A stretch of 25,863 bases of DNA from JBLIKP01 sp047635375 (GTDB taxonomy: Bacteria; Bacteroidota; Bacteroidia; Sphingobacteriales; Sphingobacteriaceae): assembly GCA_047635375.1 (NCBI GenBank), contig JBLIKP010000028.1, forward strand, positions 1 through 25,863. The letters run 5' to 3'. The notes under the pieces were generated by a model, which was not told where the DNA came from, searched no databases, and saw only the letters and a list, made by a program, of their open reading frames with translations. Positions 17,562 through 25,606 of this stretch are shown here, one piece after another. Position numbers and translations under genes: made by a program. Within the stretch, counting starts at the first letter, position 1; every line of letters starts with the position of its first letter.

Positions 17562-18803
17562 ATGAGTTTGCAAATTAAAGTACCACAAGTAGGAGAATCT
17601 ATAACCGAAGTAACTATTGCCGAATGGCTTAAAGCCGATGGCGATTACGTGGAGCAAGATGAGGTGATTGCAGAAATTGAGTCTGACAAGGCGAGTTTCG
17701 AGATTACTGCTGAAAAGCCAGGTACACTTAAGATTGTTGCCCAAGAAGGGGATACCATAAGCATTGGTGAGGTAGTGTGTGAGATTGACGAGAGTGGAAC
17801 AGCTCCTTCAGGCGACAGTGATCCACCTAAAGCTGAAGAAGCACCAGCTCCAGCGGCAGAAGCTCCAGCAGCATCTGCACCAGCGCCACAAGAAGCAAGC
17901 ACAGGATACGCAGCCGGACACCCTTCTCCAGCAGCTTCAAAAATATTGTCGGAAAAAGGTGTGAAACCTAACGACGTTTCAGGTTCTGGACGTGATGGAA
18001 GAATCACAAAGGAAGATGCTCAAAATGCAAGCTCAGCACCGAAAGCGGCACCTGCTCCAGAAAAATCTGCGCCAGCGCCTAAGCCAGTAATGGTGGGTGG
18101 TTCTCGTGAAACTGAGCAAAAGAAAATGTCTTCAATGCGTAAAACCATCGCTAAGCGTTTGGTGAGCGTGAAAAATGAAACGGCCATGTTAACGACCTTC
18201 AATGAAGTCGACATGAAGCCTATCATGGACATCCGTAAGAAATACAAAGAGCAGTTTAAAGAAAAGCATAACATTGGACTTGGGTTTATGTCATTCTTCA
18301 CCAAAGCGGTGTGTGAGGCATTAAAAGAATTCCCTACTGTAAATAGCCAGATTGACGGTGATTTCCAAGTGAATCACGACTACTGTGATATCTCTATCGC
18401 GGTAAGTTCTCCAAAAGGACTTGTGGTTCCTGTGATTCGTAACGCTGAAGCAATGAGCCTTGCGCAAATCGAAGACTCGGTTAAGGCACTTGCCCTAAAA
18501 GCACGTGACGGAAAAATTACCCTAGAAGAAATGACCGGTGGAACTTTCACCATCACTAACGGTGGTATCTTCGGATCTATGTTAAGTACACCAATCATAA
18601 ACCCTCCGCAAAGTGCTATCCTAGGAATGCACAACATTGTAGAGCGTCCGGTGGCAATAAACGGACAAGTGGAAATCCGCCCGATTATGTATGTAGCCCT
18701 TTCTTATGATCATAGAATTGTAGACGGACGTGAGTCAGTAGGTTTCCTTGTAAAAGTGAAGGAATACTTAGAAGATCCTACTCGCCTTTTATTAGGTATA
18801 TAA
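17562..18803 (+). CDS. sucB: Dihydrolipoyllysine succinyltransferase, E2 of 2-oxoglutarate dehydrogenase
   Basis: E2 is the core of the complex and transfers succinyl groups to CoA. A single lipoyl domain (1-77) contains the lipoylated lysine K43 in EIESDKASFEI. An Ala/Pro/Glu-rich flexible linker (about 80-118) leads to the E1/E3-binding domain (about 120-155, SPAASKILSEKGV, GSGRDGRITKED). A second Ala/Pro linker precedes the catalytic domain (about 185-413), with H384 and D388 in SYDHRIVDGR. The length (413) and the partner gene sucA identify it as SucB and not the pyruvate dehydrogenase E2. A terminator follows the gene. Confidence 0.96.
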   Translation: MSLQIKVPQVGESITEVTIAEWLKADGDYVEQDEVIAEIESDKASFEITAEKPGTLKIVAQEGDTISIGEVVCEIDESGTAPSGDSDPPKAEEAPAPAAEAPAASAPAPQEASTGYAAGHPSPAASKILSEKGVKPNDVSGSGRDGRITKEDAQNASSAPKAAPAPEKSAPAPKPVMVGGSRETEQKKMSSMRKTIAKRLVSVKNETAMLTTFNEVDMKPIMDIRKKYKEQFKEKHNIGLGFMSFFTKAVCEALKEFPTVNSQIDGDFQVNHDYCDISIAVSSPKGLVVPVIRNAEAMSLAQIEDSVKALALKARDGKITLEEMTGGTFTITNGGIFGSMLSTPIINPPQSAILGMHNIVERPVAINGQVEIRPIMYVALSYDHRIVDGRESVGFLVKVKEYLEDPTRLLLGI

Positions 18804-18817
18804 GCAAAAACATTACT

Positions 18818-18850
18818 TCCCATCTTCAATAAAATGAAGATGGGATTTTT
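18818..18850 (+). terminator. Terminator between sucB and lpdA
   Basis: A perfect 11-bp stem (TCCCATCTTCA / TGAAGATGGGA) with a 6-nt loop is followed by TTTTT, 14 nt after the sucB stop codon. It would end or reduce sucAB transcription before lpdA, leaving about 70 bp for an independent lpdA promoter. Confidence 0.88.
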
Positions 18851-18923
18851 AAATAATAAGCGTGAAGTTTTGGCTTCCGCCGATGATTAACACCGCCTGC
18901 AAAGGCACAAGAAAATAGAACAA

Positions 18924-20327
18924 ATGACGTACGACGTTACCGTAATTGGATCAGGACCTGGTGGATATGTAGCAGCAATTCGTTGCGCACAGCTTGGAAT
19001 GAAAACAGCGATTATTGAAAAATACGATACCCTTGGAGGAACATGCCTAAACGTAGGTTGTATTCCTTCAAAGGCACTTTTAGATTCTTCGGAGCACCTT
19101 CATAAGGCCCATACAGATTTTAAAGCGCACGGAATTAATCTTTCTAAAATAGACGTCGACTTTACACAAATGGTAAACCGTAAGCGTGAGGTTGTTAGCC
19201 AAACATGCGACGGTGTTGACTTCTTAATGAAGAAAAACAAAATTGACGTTCACCACGGAATGGGATCGTTCAAGGATAAAAATACTGTGATAATTACCGA
19301 TTCAAAAGGTAAAACCACCGAAATCACAACCAAGAAGACCATCATCGCTACAGGTTCAAAGCCAAGCACACTTCCTGGGATTGATATCGACAAGAAAAGA
19401 ATCATCACTTCTACCGAGGCTTTAGAGCTTAAGGAAATTCCTAAGAAATTAGTGATTATTGGTGGGGGAATTATTGCTGTTGAGCTAGGTTCTGTATATC
19501 AACGTCTGGGTACTGAAGTAACCATCGTTGAATACATGGATTCGTTAATCCCAACCATGGATGTAGATCTTGGTAAGGAGATGGGCCGCTTGATGAAGAA
19601 GCTAGGAATGACCCTTATGATGGGAAGTAAAGTGACTTCGGCGAAAGCCACCGCAAAAAGCGTAACCGTATCTGTGGAAAGCAAAGACGGAAAGAAAAAA
19701 GAAGAGCTTAAATCCGACTACTGCCTTGTAGCTGTAGGACGTAAGCCATATACCAACGGATTAGGATTAGAAAACATAGGCGTAAAACTTGACGACCGTG
19801 GAAGAATTGAAGTAGGGGATAACCTAGAAACTTCAGCCGAGGGAATCTTCGCTATTGGAGACGTTATAAAAGGCGCGATGCTAGCACACAAAGCCGAAGA
19901 AGAAGGCGTGTTAGTTGCTGAGTACATGGCAGGAGAGAAGCCACACATCAATTACAGATTAATCCCAGGAGTTGCCTACACATGGCCAGAAGCCGCTGGA
20001 GTAGGATTTACAGAGCAAGAGCTTAAAGCCGATGGGAAAGTATATAAAGTTGGAAAGTTCCCTTTCAAAGCTATTGGTCGTGCTCGTGCGAGTATGGATA
20101 CTGATGGTTTCGTGAAGATATTAGCAGATAAAGAAACCGACGAAATCTTAGGCGTTCACATGATAGGCCCAAGAATCGCCGACCTTATCGCTGAGGCAGT
20201 TGTAGCTATGGAATTCCGCGCATCTGCCGAAGACCTAGCACGAATGTCTCACGCACACCCAACGTACGCAGAAGCCGTTAAAGAAGCCGCTTTAGCCGCA
20301 ACTGGGAATAGAGCACTTCACGTGTAA
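18924..20327 (+). CDS. lpdA: Dihydrolipoyl dehydrogenase (E3)
   Basis: This flavoprotein re-oxidises dihydrolipoyl groups of E2 with NAD+, serving 2-oxoglutarate dehydrogenase and probably the pyruvate dehydrogenase and glycine cleavage complexes. It has 467 residues. The FAD-binding GSGPGGYVAAIRCAQLG lies at about 9-25. The redox disulfide is C41-x4-C46 in GGTCLNVGCIPSK. The NAD-binding GGGIIAVELGSVY follows, and the second FAD contact is AIGDV. The catalytic pair is H445/E450 in HAHPTYAEA near the C-terminus. It is separated from sucB by an intrinsic terminator and followed by its own terminator, so it is probably transcribed mainly from its own promoter. Confidence 0.96.
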   Translation: MTYDVTVIGSGPGGYVAAIRCAQLGMKTAIIEKYDTLGGTCLNVGCIPSKALLDSSEHLHKAHTDFKAHGINLSKIDVDFTQMVNRKREVVSQTCDGVDFLMKKNKIDVHHGMGSFKDKNTVIITDSKGKTTEITTKKTIIATGSKPSTLPGIDIDKKRIITSTEALELKEIPKKLVIIGGGIIAVELGSVYQRLGTEVTIVEYMDSLIPTMDVDLGKEMGRLMKKLGMTLMMGSKVTSAKATAKSVTVSVESKDGKKKEELKSDYCLVAVGRKPYTNGLGLENIGVKLDDRGRIEVGDNLETSAEGIFAIGDVIKGAMLAHKAEEEGVLVAEYMAGEKPHINYRLIPGVAYTWPEAAGVGFTEQELKADGKVYKVGKFPFKAIGRARASMDTDGFVKILADKETDEILGVHMIGPRIADLIAEAVVAMEFRASAEDLARMSHAHPTYAEAVKEAALAATGNRALHV

Positions 20328-20351
20328 GAGATAGTAAATAGATTGAATTTT

Positions 20352-20394
20352 AAATCCTCATTGACTTTTAAAAAAGTTGGTGAGGATTTTTTTT
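20352..20394 (+). terminator. lpdA terminator
   Basis: AAATCCTCA pairs with TGAGGATTT, and the stem continues inward with wobble pairs to a TTTT/AAAA closing part. A run of eight T residues follows. It lies 24 nt beyond the lpdA stop codon. Confidence 0.88.
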
Positions 20395-20478
20395 GAGGGA
20401 ATCACATTCTTTGCGAACACACCCTATTATTTCTTCTCGAGAGGGGATAACATGTTTGGAAACCGATAGAATTTTCTA

Positions 20479-21311
20479 TTAAATTTTCACAATTCTTTTT
20501 ACAATTTCAGAGGATTCGCTTTTTATTTTTAGCAAATAAACACCTTTAGGAAAGAAAGATAGATTTAATTGCATTTTTTCTGAGGTTGAATTTCCAGATG
20601 CCTTTCTTTCTCCTTTGATGTTATAGATTACGTACTCCCAAATTCGCAGCGTCAATTTCGATATTTAAACGGGAAGTTATGGGGTTAGGATAGATTGACA
20701 TGCTGTTAAGTATGGATTCTACACTCACTGGTTTGTTTAAAACAAAAGTCCCGCATTCTCCTTGCTTTTTAGTGTTGTAGTATTCTAAATAAACTTCCCA
20801 AGTTTCTTGATAATAGCTATAATAGCTGAAGTGATATCCTCGGCCTAAGCCGGTGTAATAGCTGTTTTCCCTGTATTCTCCATAACCAACGCCACATTTT
20901 GCAGTGTCTTCATAAGTACTTCGATTAATATAGGGGCTTCAGCAAAAATCTGATTTTATTGTATCCCTGGCTAACAAACAAGGATAATCTTGGTAGGTGT
21001 AAAAAATAGGAGAGTCTAAATTGGTGTAATAAAGCGATTTGGTTTCAAACTCATGGGAAGGTTTATGGCCAGGTTCAAGGGAGTAGTTGTATGTATATAC
21101 ACTTAATGTGTAAAATACTGTGTCATGATTTGTCGAAAAATTCTTGGATGTTATGGTGTCAGTAATTGTTCTATATCGCCTAGCTAAAGATCCTTCTGTT
21201 TTTTGAATTACATCCCCCACCTCATAATTGTAAATATCTCCAATGGTAAACTGGCAAAAGGCATTTGAACTTAAAAAAAACTGCCGTCAAGATGAGTAAG
21301 GCTTTTTTCAT
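20479..21311 (-). pseudogene. Broken gene for a small T9SS-secreted protein
   Basis: Read on the minus strand from the ATG at 21309-21311, the product starts with a signal peptide (MKKALLILTAV). Removing one base from the A8 run at 21273-21280 continues it as FLSSNAFCQFTIGDIYNY and on through residues rich in Tyr and Ser. That frame meets an in-frame TGA at 20939-20941 after IKSDFC. The same frame then stays open through SPYINRSTYEDTAKCGVG to SIYPNPITSRLNIEIDAA, the start of a T9SS tail. A one-base insertion near 20645-20652 is needed to reach the rest of the tail (IWEYVIYNIKGERK, PKGVYLLKIKSE, IVKRIVKI) and the stop at 20479-20481. The intact form would have been about 277 residues. The passenger part is not recognised. 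Three separate lesions argue for a pseudogene over a sequencing slip. Confidence 0.8.
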
Positions 21312-21521
21312 AATGGGATTTTAAATTAAAATAGTGGAGAAGCTATAAAAATTGGATTGTTTTTTTGTGATAAGAATTAATTTAACCTCCAATATAATGA
21401 TATTTTTTAGGAATTGAGCTTGTTTTGCTCAGGTGTGATGAGGTTTAAAGGGAGTGAGGGCAAAAGTGCATGAGTGCAACAATACAAAATGGTAACAGTG
21501 TAAGATTGCATTTGGTCCGAG
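21312..21521. other. Intergenic DNA left of repeat block A
   Basis: No gene or clear signal is visible in these 210 bases. The short sequence CAAAAGTGCA (21461-21470) recurs at 25161-25170, just before block B. This suggests that homology between the two loci extends, with gaps, beyond the main repeat. Confidence 0.5.
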
Positions 21522-21893
21522 TTTAGTTAGCAGTCACATTTTTTAATATAACTGTCGTAACACTCATTGTCTGAATCTCGATTAGGCCGATTTAAGGATT
21601 GGCAGGATTTTTTTGGGATGGATGAAGAAAATACGGTGTTATAACACATTTGGGTTTGGAATGATTTTGCCTTCAAAAATTCGGAATCGGGAGGGGAACT
21701 TACTCCGATAGACCCTTCTTTGTCTTATGTTAAATCTCGTCTTAAGCCATCTTGTAAATCCATTAATCCTGTCAATCCTAATGCTGACAATTAGCGGTTT
21801 TTTTTTGGGATGGATAAAAAAAATTACTATGGTGTAGCGCATTTGGGCAAGGAATGATTTCGCCTTCACAATTTACGTGTCGGGAGGGGAAAC
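21522..21893. repeat. Long direct repeat, block A (unit and a half)
   Basis: This block is near-identical over much of its length to 25182-25606 in the same orientation. The stretch 21580-21632 matches 25241-25293 over 53 bases, and 21756-21793 matches 25566-25603 over 38 bases. Internally it contains a unit of about 192 bp that starts again: GGGATGGAT occurs at 21615 and 21807. The complete unit is bounded by imperfect 14-bp inverted ends (AGGATTGGCAGGAT at 21595-21608, ATCCTGTCAATCCT at 21766-21779). The second unit is cut off at about 21893, next to the terminator of the protease gene. It holds no convincing coding sequence. Confidence 0.85.
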
Positions 21894-21902
21894 CAAGTAA
21901 AT

Positions 21903-21934
21903 AAAAAAGCCCATCACGGAATGTGATGGGCTTT
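21903..21934 (-). terminator. Terminator of the M43 protease gene
   Basis: A perfect 12-bp stem (AAAGCCCATCAC / GTGATGGGCTTT) with a 5-nt loop has its U-tract encoded by the A-run at 21903-21908. It lies 34 nt beyond the stop codon of the minus-strand protease gene. Confidence 0.9.
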
Positions 21935-21968
21935 GAAGTCTACTGATAATTAAGAGCTTAAGTTGTGC

Positions 21969-24890
21969 TTATTCTTTTACAACCTTGAAGATTTGATTGT
22001 TTTGGGCTCCGTCCAATTTAATAATATAAATTCCTGGTGTTAACTCTGAAACATCAAGAGCATTTGTTTTGGAATGTAATTGCTTTGAGATCAATAACGA
22101 CCCTTTTATGTCATACAGGAAGAGATTGATTGGTTCATTTAGTTCATTGAAATCTATGTTTAGCCTTTCAAAGGCTGGAGTAGGGTAGATTTTAACATTT
22201 GATTGATCCGCCTCGTATACATTTGTGGTTGGGTTAATTGTCACCATAATTGTATCGCTTAATTTGCATCCATTTGAGTTTGTCACCATAACATTAAATG
22301 CATGCTCTCCTACTCCATACTCATCTCCAGAAACGTCTAAAGTTTTCCCAGTTGAGGCGTCATTCCAAAGGTAAGCGCTAAAAGATTTGCCTACATCCAA
22401 TGTTACTGTTTCAGCTACAGTTATTTCAACGTCTTCACCCAGATCAAAAACTGGTAAAGGGTTAACAATTATTTCAGTTTCTAAAGAAGAAACCCCTCCG
22501 TAGTTGTCATATCCTTTAACTTCATAGGTTGATGTAATCTTGGGTTGGACAGTTAAGGTTTCATTTTCTGAGATTAAAGAACCTCTGGCATCAAACCACT
22601 CATAATAATCGGCTCCAGATGCTTCCAGAATAATTGAATCCCCAATGCATATGCTTTTCTCCGCGGGGTCTGTGGTTATCAATATGTTTGGGTTTCCAAT
22701 AACTGTGATATACTCACTTTTTAACTCCGAGTTTCCACCACTAGAATTTGAAGTTGTTAATTTCACATCAAAAATTCCAGGTGTATTGTATGTGACTGAA
22801 GGATTTTGTTGGGTAGAGGTTGGTGTTGATGCACCTTCAAATTCCCAAGACCACGTGGTTGGATTTTGAGTAGAATAATCCGTGAAGTTCACCGCACTAC
22901 CAATTGAAACAGTATCGTTAGGAGTATTGAAATTTGAAATACTGGGTTGGTCGTAGGCGGGCACAAAAATTGAAATGTTATCTAAATATAGATTGTTTCC
23001 CCAAGATGATTTATTTACTAAAGCAATATGGACATTTGAAAATCCATTAAGCTCTTTTAAAGAGATACTTTCAGTCCTCCAATCAGAATCGTCACTTGGC
23101 ACAAAACTATCTTCGTTGTCTGGTGCAGTGGCTAAATCATCACCACCCCTTGTCCAAATTGGATTGAAGTTTTTTCCGCAGTCTACAGAGGCCAGCACAA
23201 TAAGAGTATCGGAGTATTCTCCTCCAAATTTCGCATAGGAAACATCGAAAGTTAAGTAGGCATCTTGGCTTGTTGATAAATCAATACTTGGACTAATTAT
23301 TGCGTCTAGTTTACCTGATGGGTCACCGTCATCTGAGCTGTAATTATCAAAAGATACTGACCATGAGCCACCACGAGAGCTTGCGATGTCGGTTTCTTCC
23401 CATTTTCGGTCGCCATCAGGATTGTAGAAAATCCAATTCTCCAATGCATTTTCAAATTCGAAGGTTTCTTCAAATGGAAAATTAATTTTCTCACTGGATA
23501 AAACAGAAATATAATTGGAGTTATATAAGGTGTCAGACCCAGTCGAGTTTTCAACGACAAGGGCCAAGCTGTAAATACCAATTTCATTGAATGTAATTGA
23601 AGGGTTTTGGTCTGTAGAGGATGCAACTATGGTGTTTTCTTCATCTAAAAATATCCATTCCCAGCTGGTAGGGGAATTTTGGGATTCATCAGTAAAAGTG
23701 ATGATTTCACCAGAACAAACCTCGGTTCTGTCAGAATCAAAATAAGCAATTGGTCCTGCAGAGTTTAAATGAACGGTTGAGTTTTTTAATTCTTTTCTTC
23801 TTGGGCTAACATTCATTACTGTTTGCATTCTTTCCCTTTGATCTTTTGTGAAAATATTCATGCAAGCATCATCTGTGTAATCCATGTAGTTTTCAATCAT
23901 GTCGGGGGCATCATTTCCAGATTCTGGAGAACATGAGTTAGTACCTGTTGGGCAGCCATAATTGGATTGTTCTGAATTAGGAGTATCGTCACAATAGTCG
24001 TCGTCTGAACAATCTCCATCTCCCCAGATATGATAAAGCCCTAGCCAATGACCAATTTCATGAGTTGCAGTTCTACCCCCATCAAAATTTTCGGCTAAAT
24101 TACCGGTTCTTCCAAAGAATTGGTATCCCATAACAACACCATCTGTTGATGCTATTCCATTATTGTCATTTGCACCTTCAAGTCCAGATAAATTTGGAAA
24201 TTGTGCATAGCCTAAAGTGGATTCCTCACTGCCTCCAAAGTTTAATGTCCACATGTTGAGGTATTTTTTTGGGTCCCAAATGGTCTGTGATTTTAAAGAA
24301 TTTTCAATTTGATCCATTTCCCAGAAACTCTTATTACCATTTACGCGGTGAATGCCTGGCTCAGTTAAAACGTTTCCGTTAACATCCCTTAATGCCATAG
24401 CGAATTCAATTTCTATGTCGGCTCCTTCAGGGTGGTTGTTAAATCCACTTGTGCCAGATTTGCGTCTAAAATCTTCATTTAACACGTCAATTTGTGATTG
24501 AATTTGGGCAACACTTATGTTTGATCCTGTTCCAATATTTTCGCCATTATGTATAACGTGAACTACAACTGGAATTGTAATAATGGCTTTTTCTGATCTT
24601 TGGGATTTCTGTGTTGCTAAGAATTCACTTTTAAGAATGCTGAAATCTTTTTCGAAATTTTCAATTGATGGAAGGTTGTACATATCTCGTAACTGACCAT
24701 TAACCTCAGTGGTCAAACAAGTTCTATGTTTGGGGGCTGTCCAATTTGTTTGAGAAGTAGAAACTGAATTTCCGAATTTGTGATTCAAGTTGCTAATCGG
24801 AACATTTTTGTTAATTGGTTTTGGGAAATACGATTGTGAGAATGCATTTCCGCAAAGGAATAAGCAGATAATTAGTAAATGTTTTTTCAT
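21969..24890 (-). CDS. Secreted M43-type metalloprotease with PKD domains and T9SS tail
   Basis: This 973-residue zinc endopeptidase resembles the pappalysin/cytophagalysin family. A signal peptide (1-19) and a propeptide-like region (20-100) precede the catalytic domain (about 103-366). The zinc-binding and catalytic residues lie in H277-E278-x2-H281-x2-G284-x2-H287, and the Met-turn is M336 in ENYMDYTDDACM. A PKD domain follows (about 380-464), then a choice-of-anchor/MAM-like jelly-roll domain (about 470-642). The rest is a second PKD domain (about 648-732), two Ig-like modules (about 735-888) and a T9SS sorting tail (897-973, IYPTPAFERLNI to TPGIYIIKLDG). All catalytic residues are present, so activity is expected on secretion. 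Long direct repeats flank the gene, and no partner gene is visible. Confidence 0.93.
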   Translation of the reverse strand: MKKHLLIICLFLCGNAFSQSYFPKPINKNVPISNLNHKFGNSVSTSQTNWTAPKHRTCLTTEVNGQLRDMYNLPSIENFEKDFSILKSEFLATQKSQRSEKAIITIPVVVHVIHNGENIGTGSNISVAQIQSQIDVLNEDFRRKSGTSGFNNHPEGADIEIEFAMALRDVNGNVLTEPGIHRVNGNKSFWEMDQIENSLKSQTIWDPKKYLNMWTLNFGGSEESTLGYAQFPNLSGLEGANDNNGIASTDGVVMGYQFFGRTGNLAENFDGGRTATHEIGHWLGLYHIWGDGDCSDDDYCDDTPNSEQSNYGCPTGTNSCSPESGNDAPDMIENYMDYTDDACMNIFTKDQRERMQTVMNVSPRRKELKNSTVHLNSAGPIAYFDSDRTEVCSGEIITFTDESQNSPTSWEWIFLDEENTIVASSTDQNPSITFNEIGIYSLALVVENSTGSDTLYNSNYISVLSSEKINFPFEETFEFENALENWIFYNPDGDRKWEETDIASSRGGSWSVSFDNYSSDDGDPSGKLDAIISPSIDLSTSQDAYLTFDVSYAKFGGEYSDTLIVLASVDCGKNFNPIWTRGGDDLATAPDNEDSFVPSDDSDWRTESISLKELNGFSNVHIALVNKSSWGNNLYLDNISIFVPAYDQPSISNFNTPNDTVSIGSAVNFTDYSTQNPTTWSWEFEGASTPTSTQQNPSVTYNTPGIFDVKLTTSNSSGGNSELKSEYITVIGNPNILITTDPAEKSICIGDSIILEASGADYYEWFDARGSLISENETLTVQPKITSTYEVKGYDNYGGVSSLETEIIVNPLPVFDLGEDVEITVAETVTLDVGKSFSAYLWNDASTGKTLDVSGDEYGVGEHAFNVMVTNSNGCKLSDTIMVTINPTTNVYEADQSNVKIYPTPAFERLNIDFNELNEPINLFLYDIKGSLLISKQLHSKTNALDVSELTPGIYIIKLDGAQNNQIFKVVKE

Positions 24891-25181
24891 AGTTAAATCA
24901 TGTTTGGGTTATGTAAAAAATAGTAAAATTGTAAAACTGGAGGAAAGAAAGTTTTTATTCGATTTGTATTTTTAATATTTCAGTCTTATCCGCAATTAAA
25001 AAAGCTTTTTGGTTTGCGGTTTCCCATAATTAAAGAAAGGAGCACTTGAAATATTCAAGCTCGTGGAGATTTGAGCTCTTTCGAATTATTAAAGCGAAAT
25101 ATAGGAGTTTAAATTGAGGTATTCAAGGTAGAGTTTGGATTAAATAAGTGCAAGGCAGCGCAAAAGTGCAATACGTCAGAA
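24891..25181. other. Upstream region of the protease gene
   Basis: These 291 AT-rich bases contain no supported gene. The protease promoter (minus strand) should lie in the first 100 bases or so, but I could not identify a convincing -33/-7 pair. Confidence 0.4.
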
Positions 25182-25606
25182 TTTAGTGAACAGCCTCATT
25201 GTTTTAATATAACTGTCGTAACACCCATTGTCTGGATCTGGATTAGGCCGATTTAAGGATTGGCAGGATTTTTTTGGGATGGATGAAGAAAATTACTGTG
25301 ATGTAGCGAATTTGTGCAAGGAATGATTTCACCTACACAATTAAAGTGTCGGGAGGGGAAATCTGCTAGGTTAATTCCATTATTTTTTTGAGTAAAATCT
25401 CCTCTTAAGCCATCTTGTAAGTCCATTAATCCTGGGAGTCTTGATGTTGACAATTAGCAGGATTTTATTGGGATGGATGAAAAAAATACGGTGATGTAGG
25501 GCATTTGGGAGTGGGATGGTTTCGCCTTCACAATTTCGGAATCAGGAGGGTAAACCTGCTAGGTTAAATCCATTAATCCTGTCAATCCTAATGCTGACAA
25601 TTAACG
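25182..25606. repeat. Long direct repeat, block B (two units)
   Basis: Block B is a tandem pair of the roughly 192-bp unit found in block A, in the same orientation. GGGATGGAT occurs at 25276 and 25470, a period of 194. The left end AGGATTGGCAGGAT is at 25256-25269. The matching right end, ATCCTGTCAATCCT, occurs only after the second unit, at 25576-25589; at the unit junction this end has drifted. The final part overlaps the 3' end of the GxxExxY gene, including its stop codon at 25588-25590. Short reading frames inside the block are not supported as genes. Confidence 0.85.

Noticed and set aside
17645..18007. 120-codon open frame antisense to sucB
   Set aside because: It mirrors the Ala/Pro-rich linker codons of E2 and shows no independent gene features.
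21639..21869. 76-codon frame inside repeat block A
   Set aside because: The corresponding frame is not preserved in block B, so it is a chance frame in a non-coding repeat.
25253..25453. 66-codon frame inside repeat block B
   Set aside because: It spans repeat sequence whose counterpart in block A does not keep the frame.
21522..25606. Possible CRISPR array
   Set aside because: There are only two blocks with units of about 192 bp and no short repeats with regular unique spacers or cas genes.
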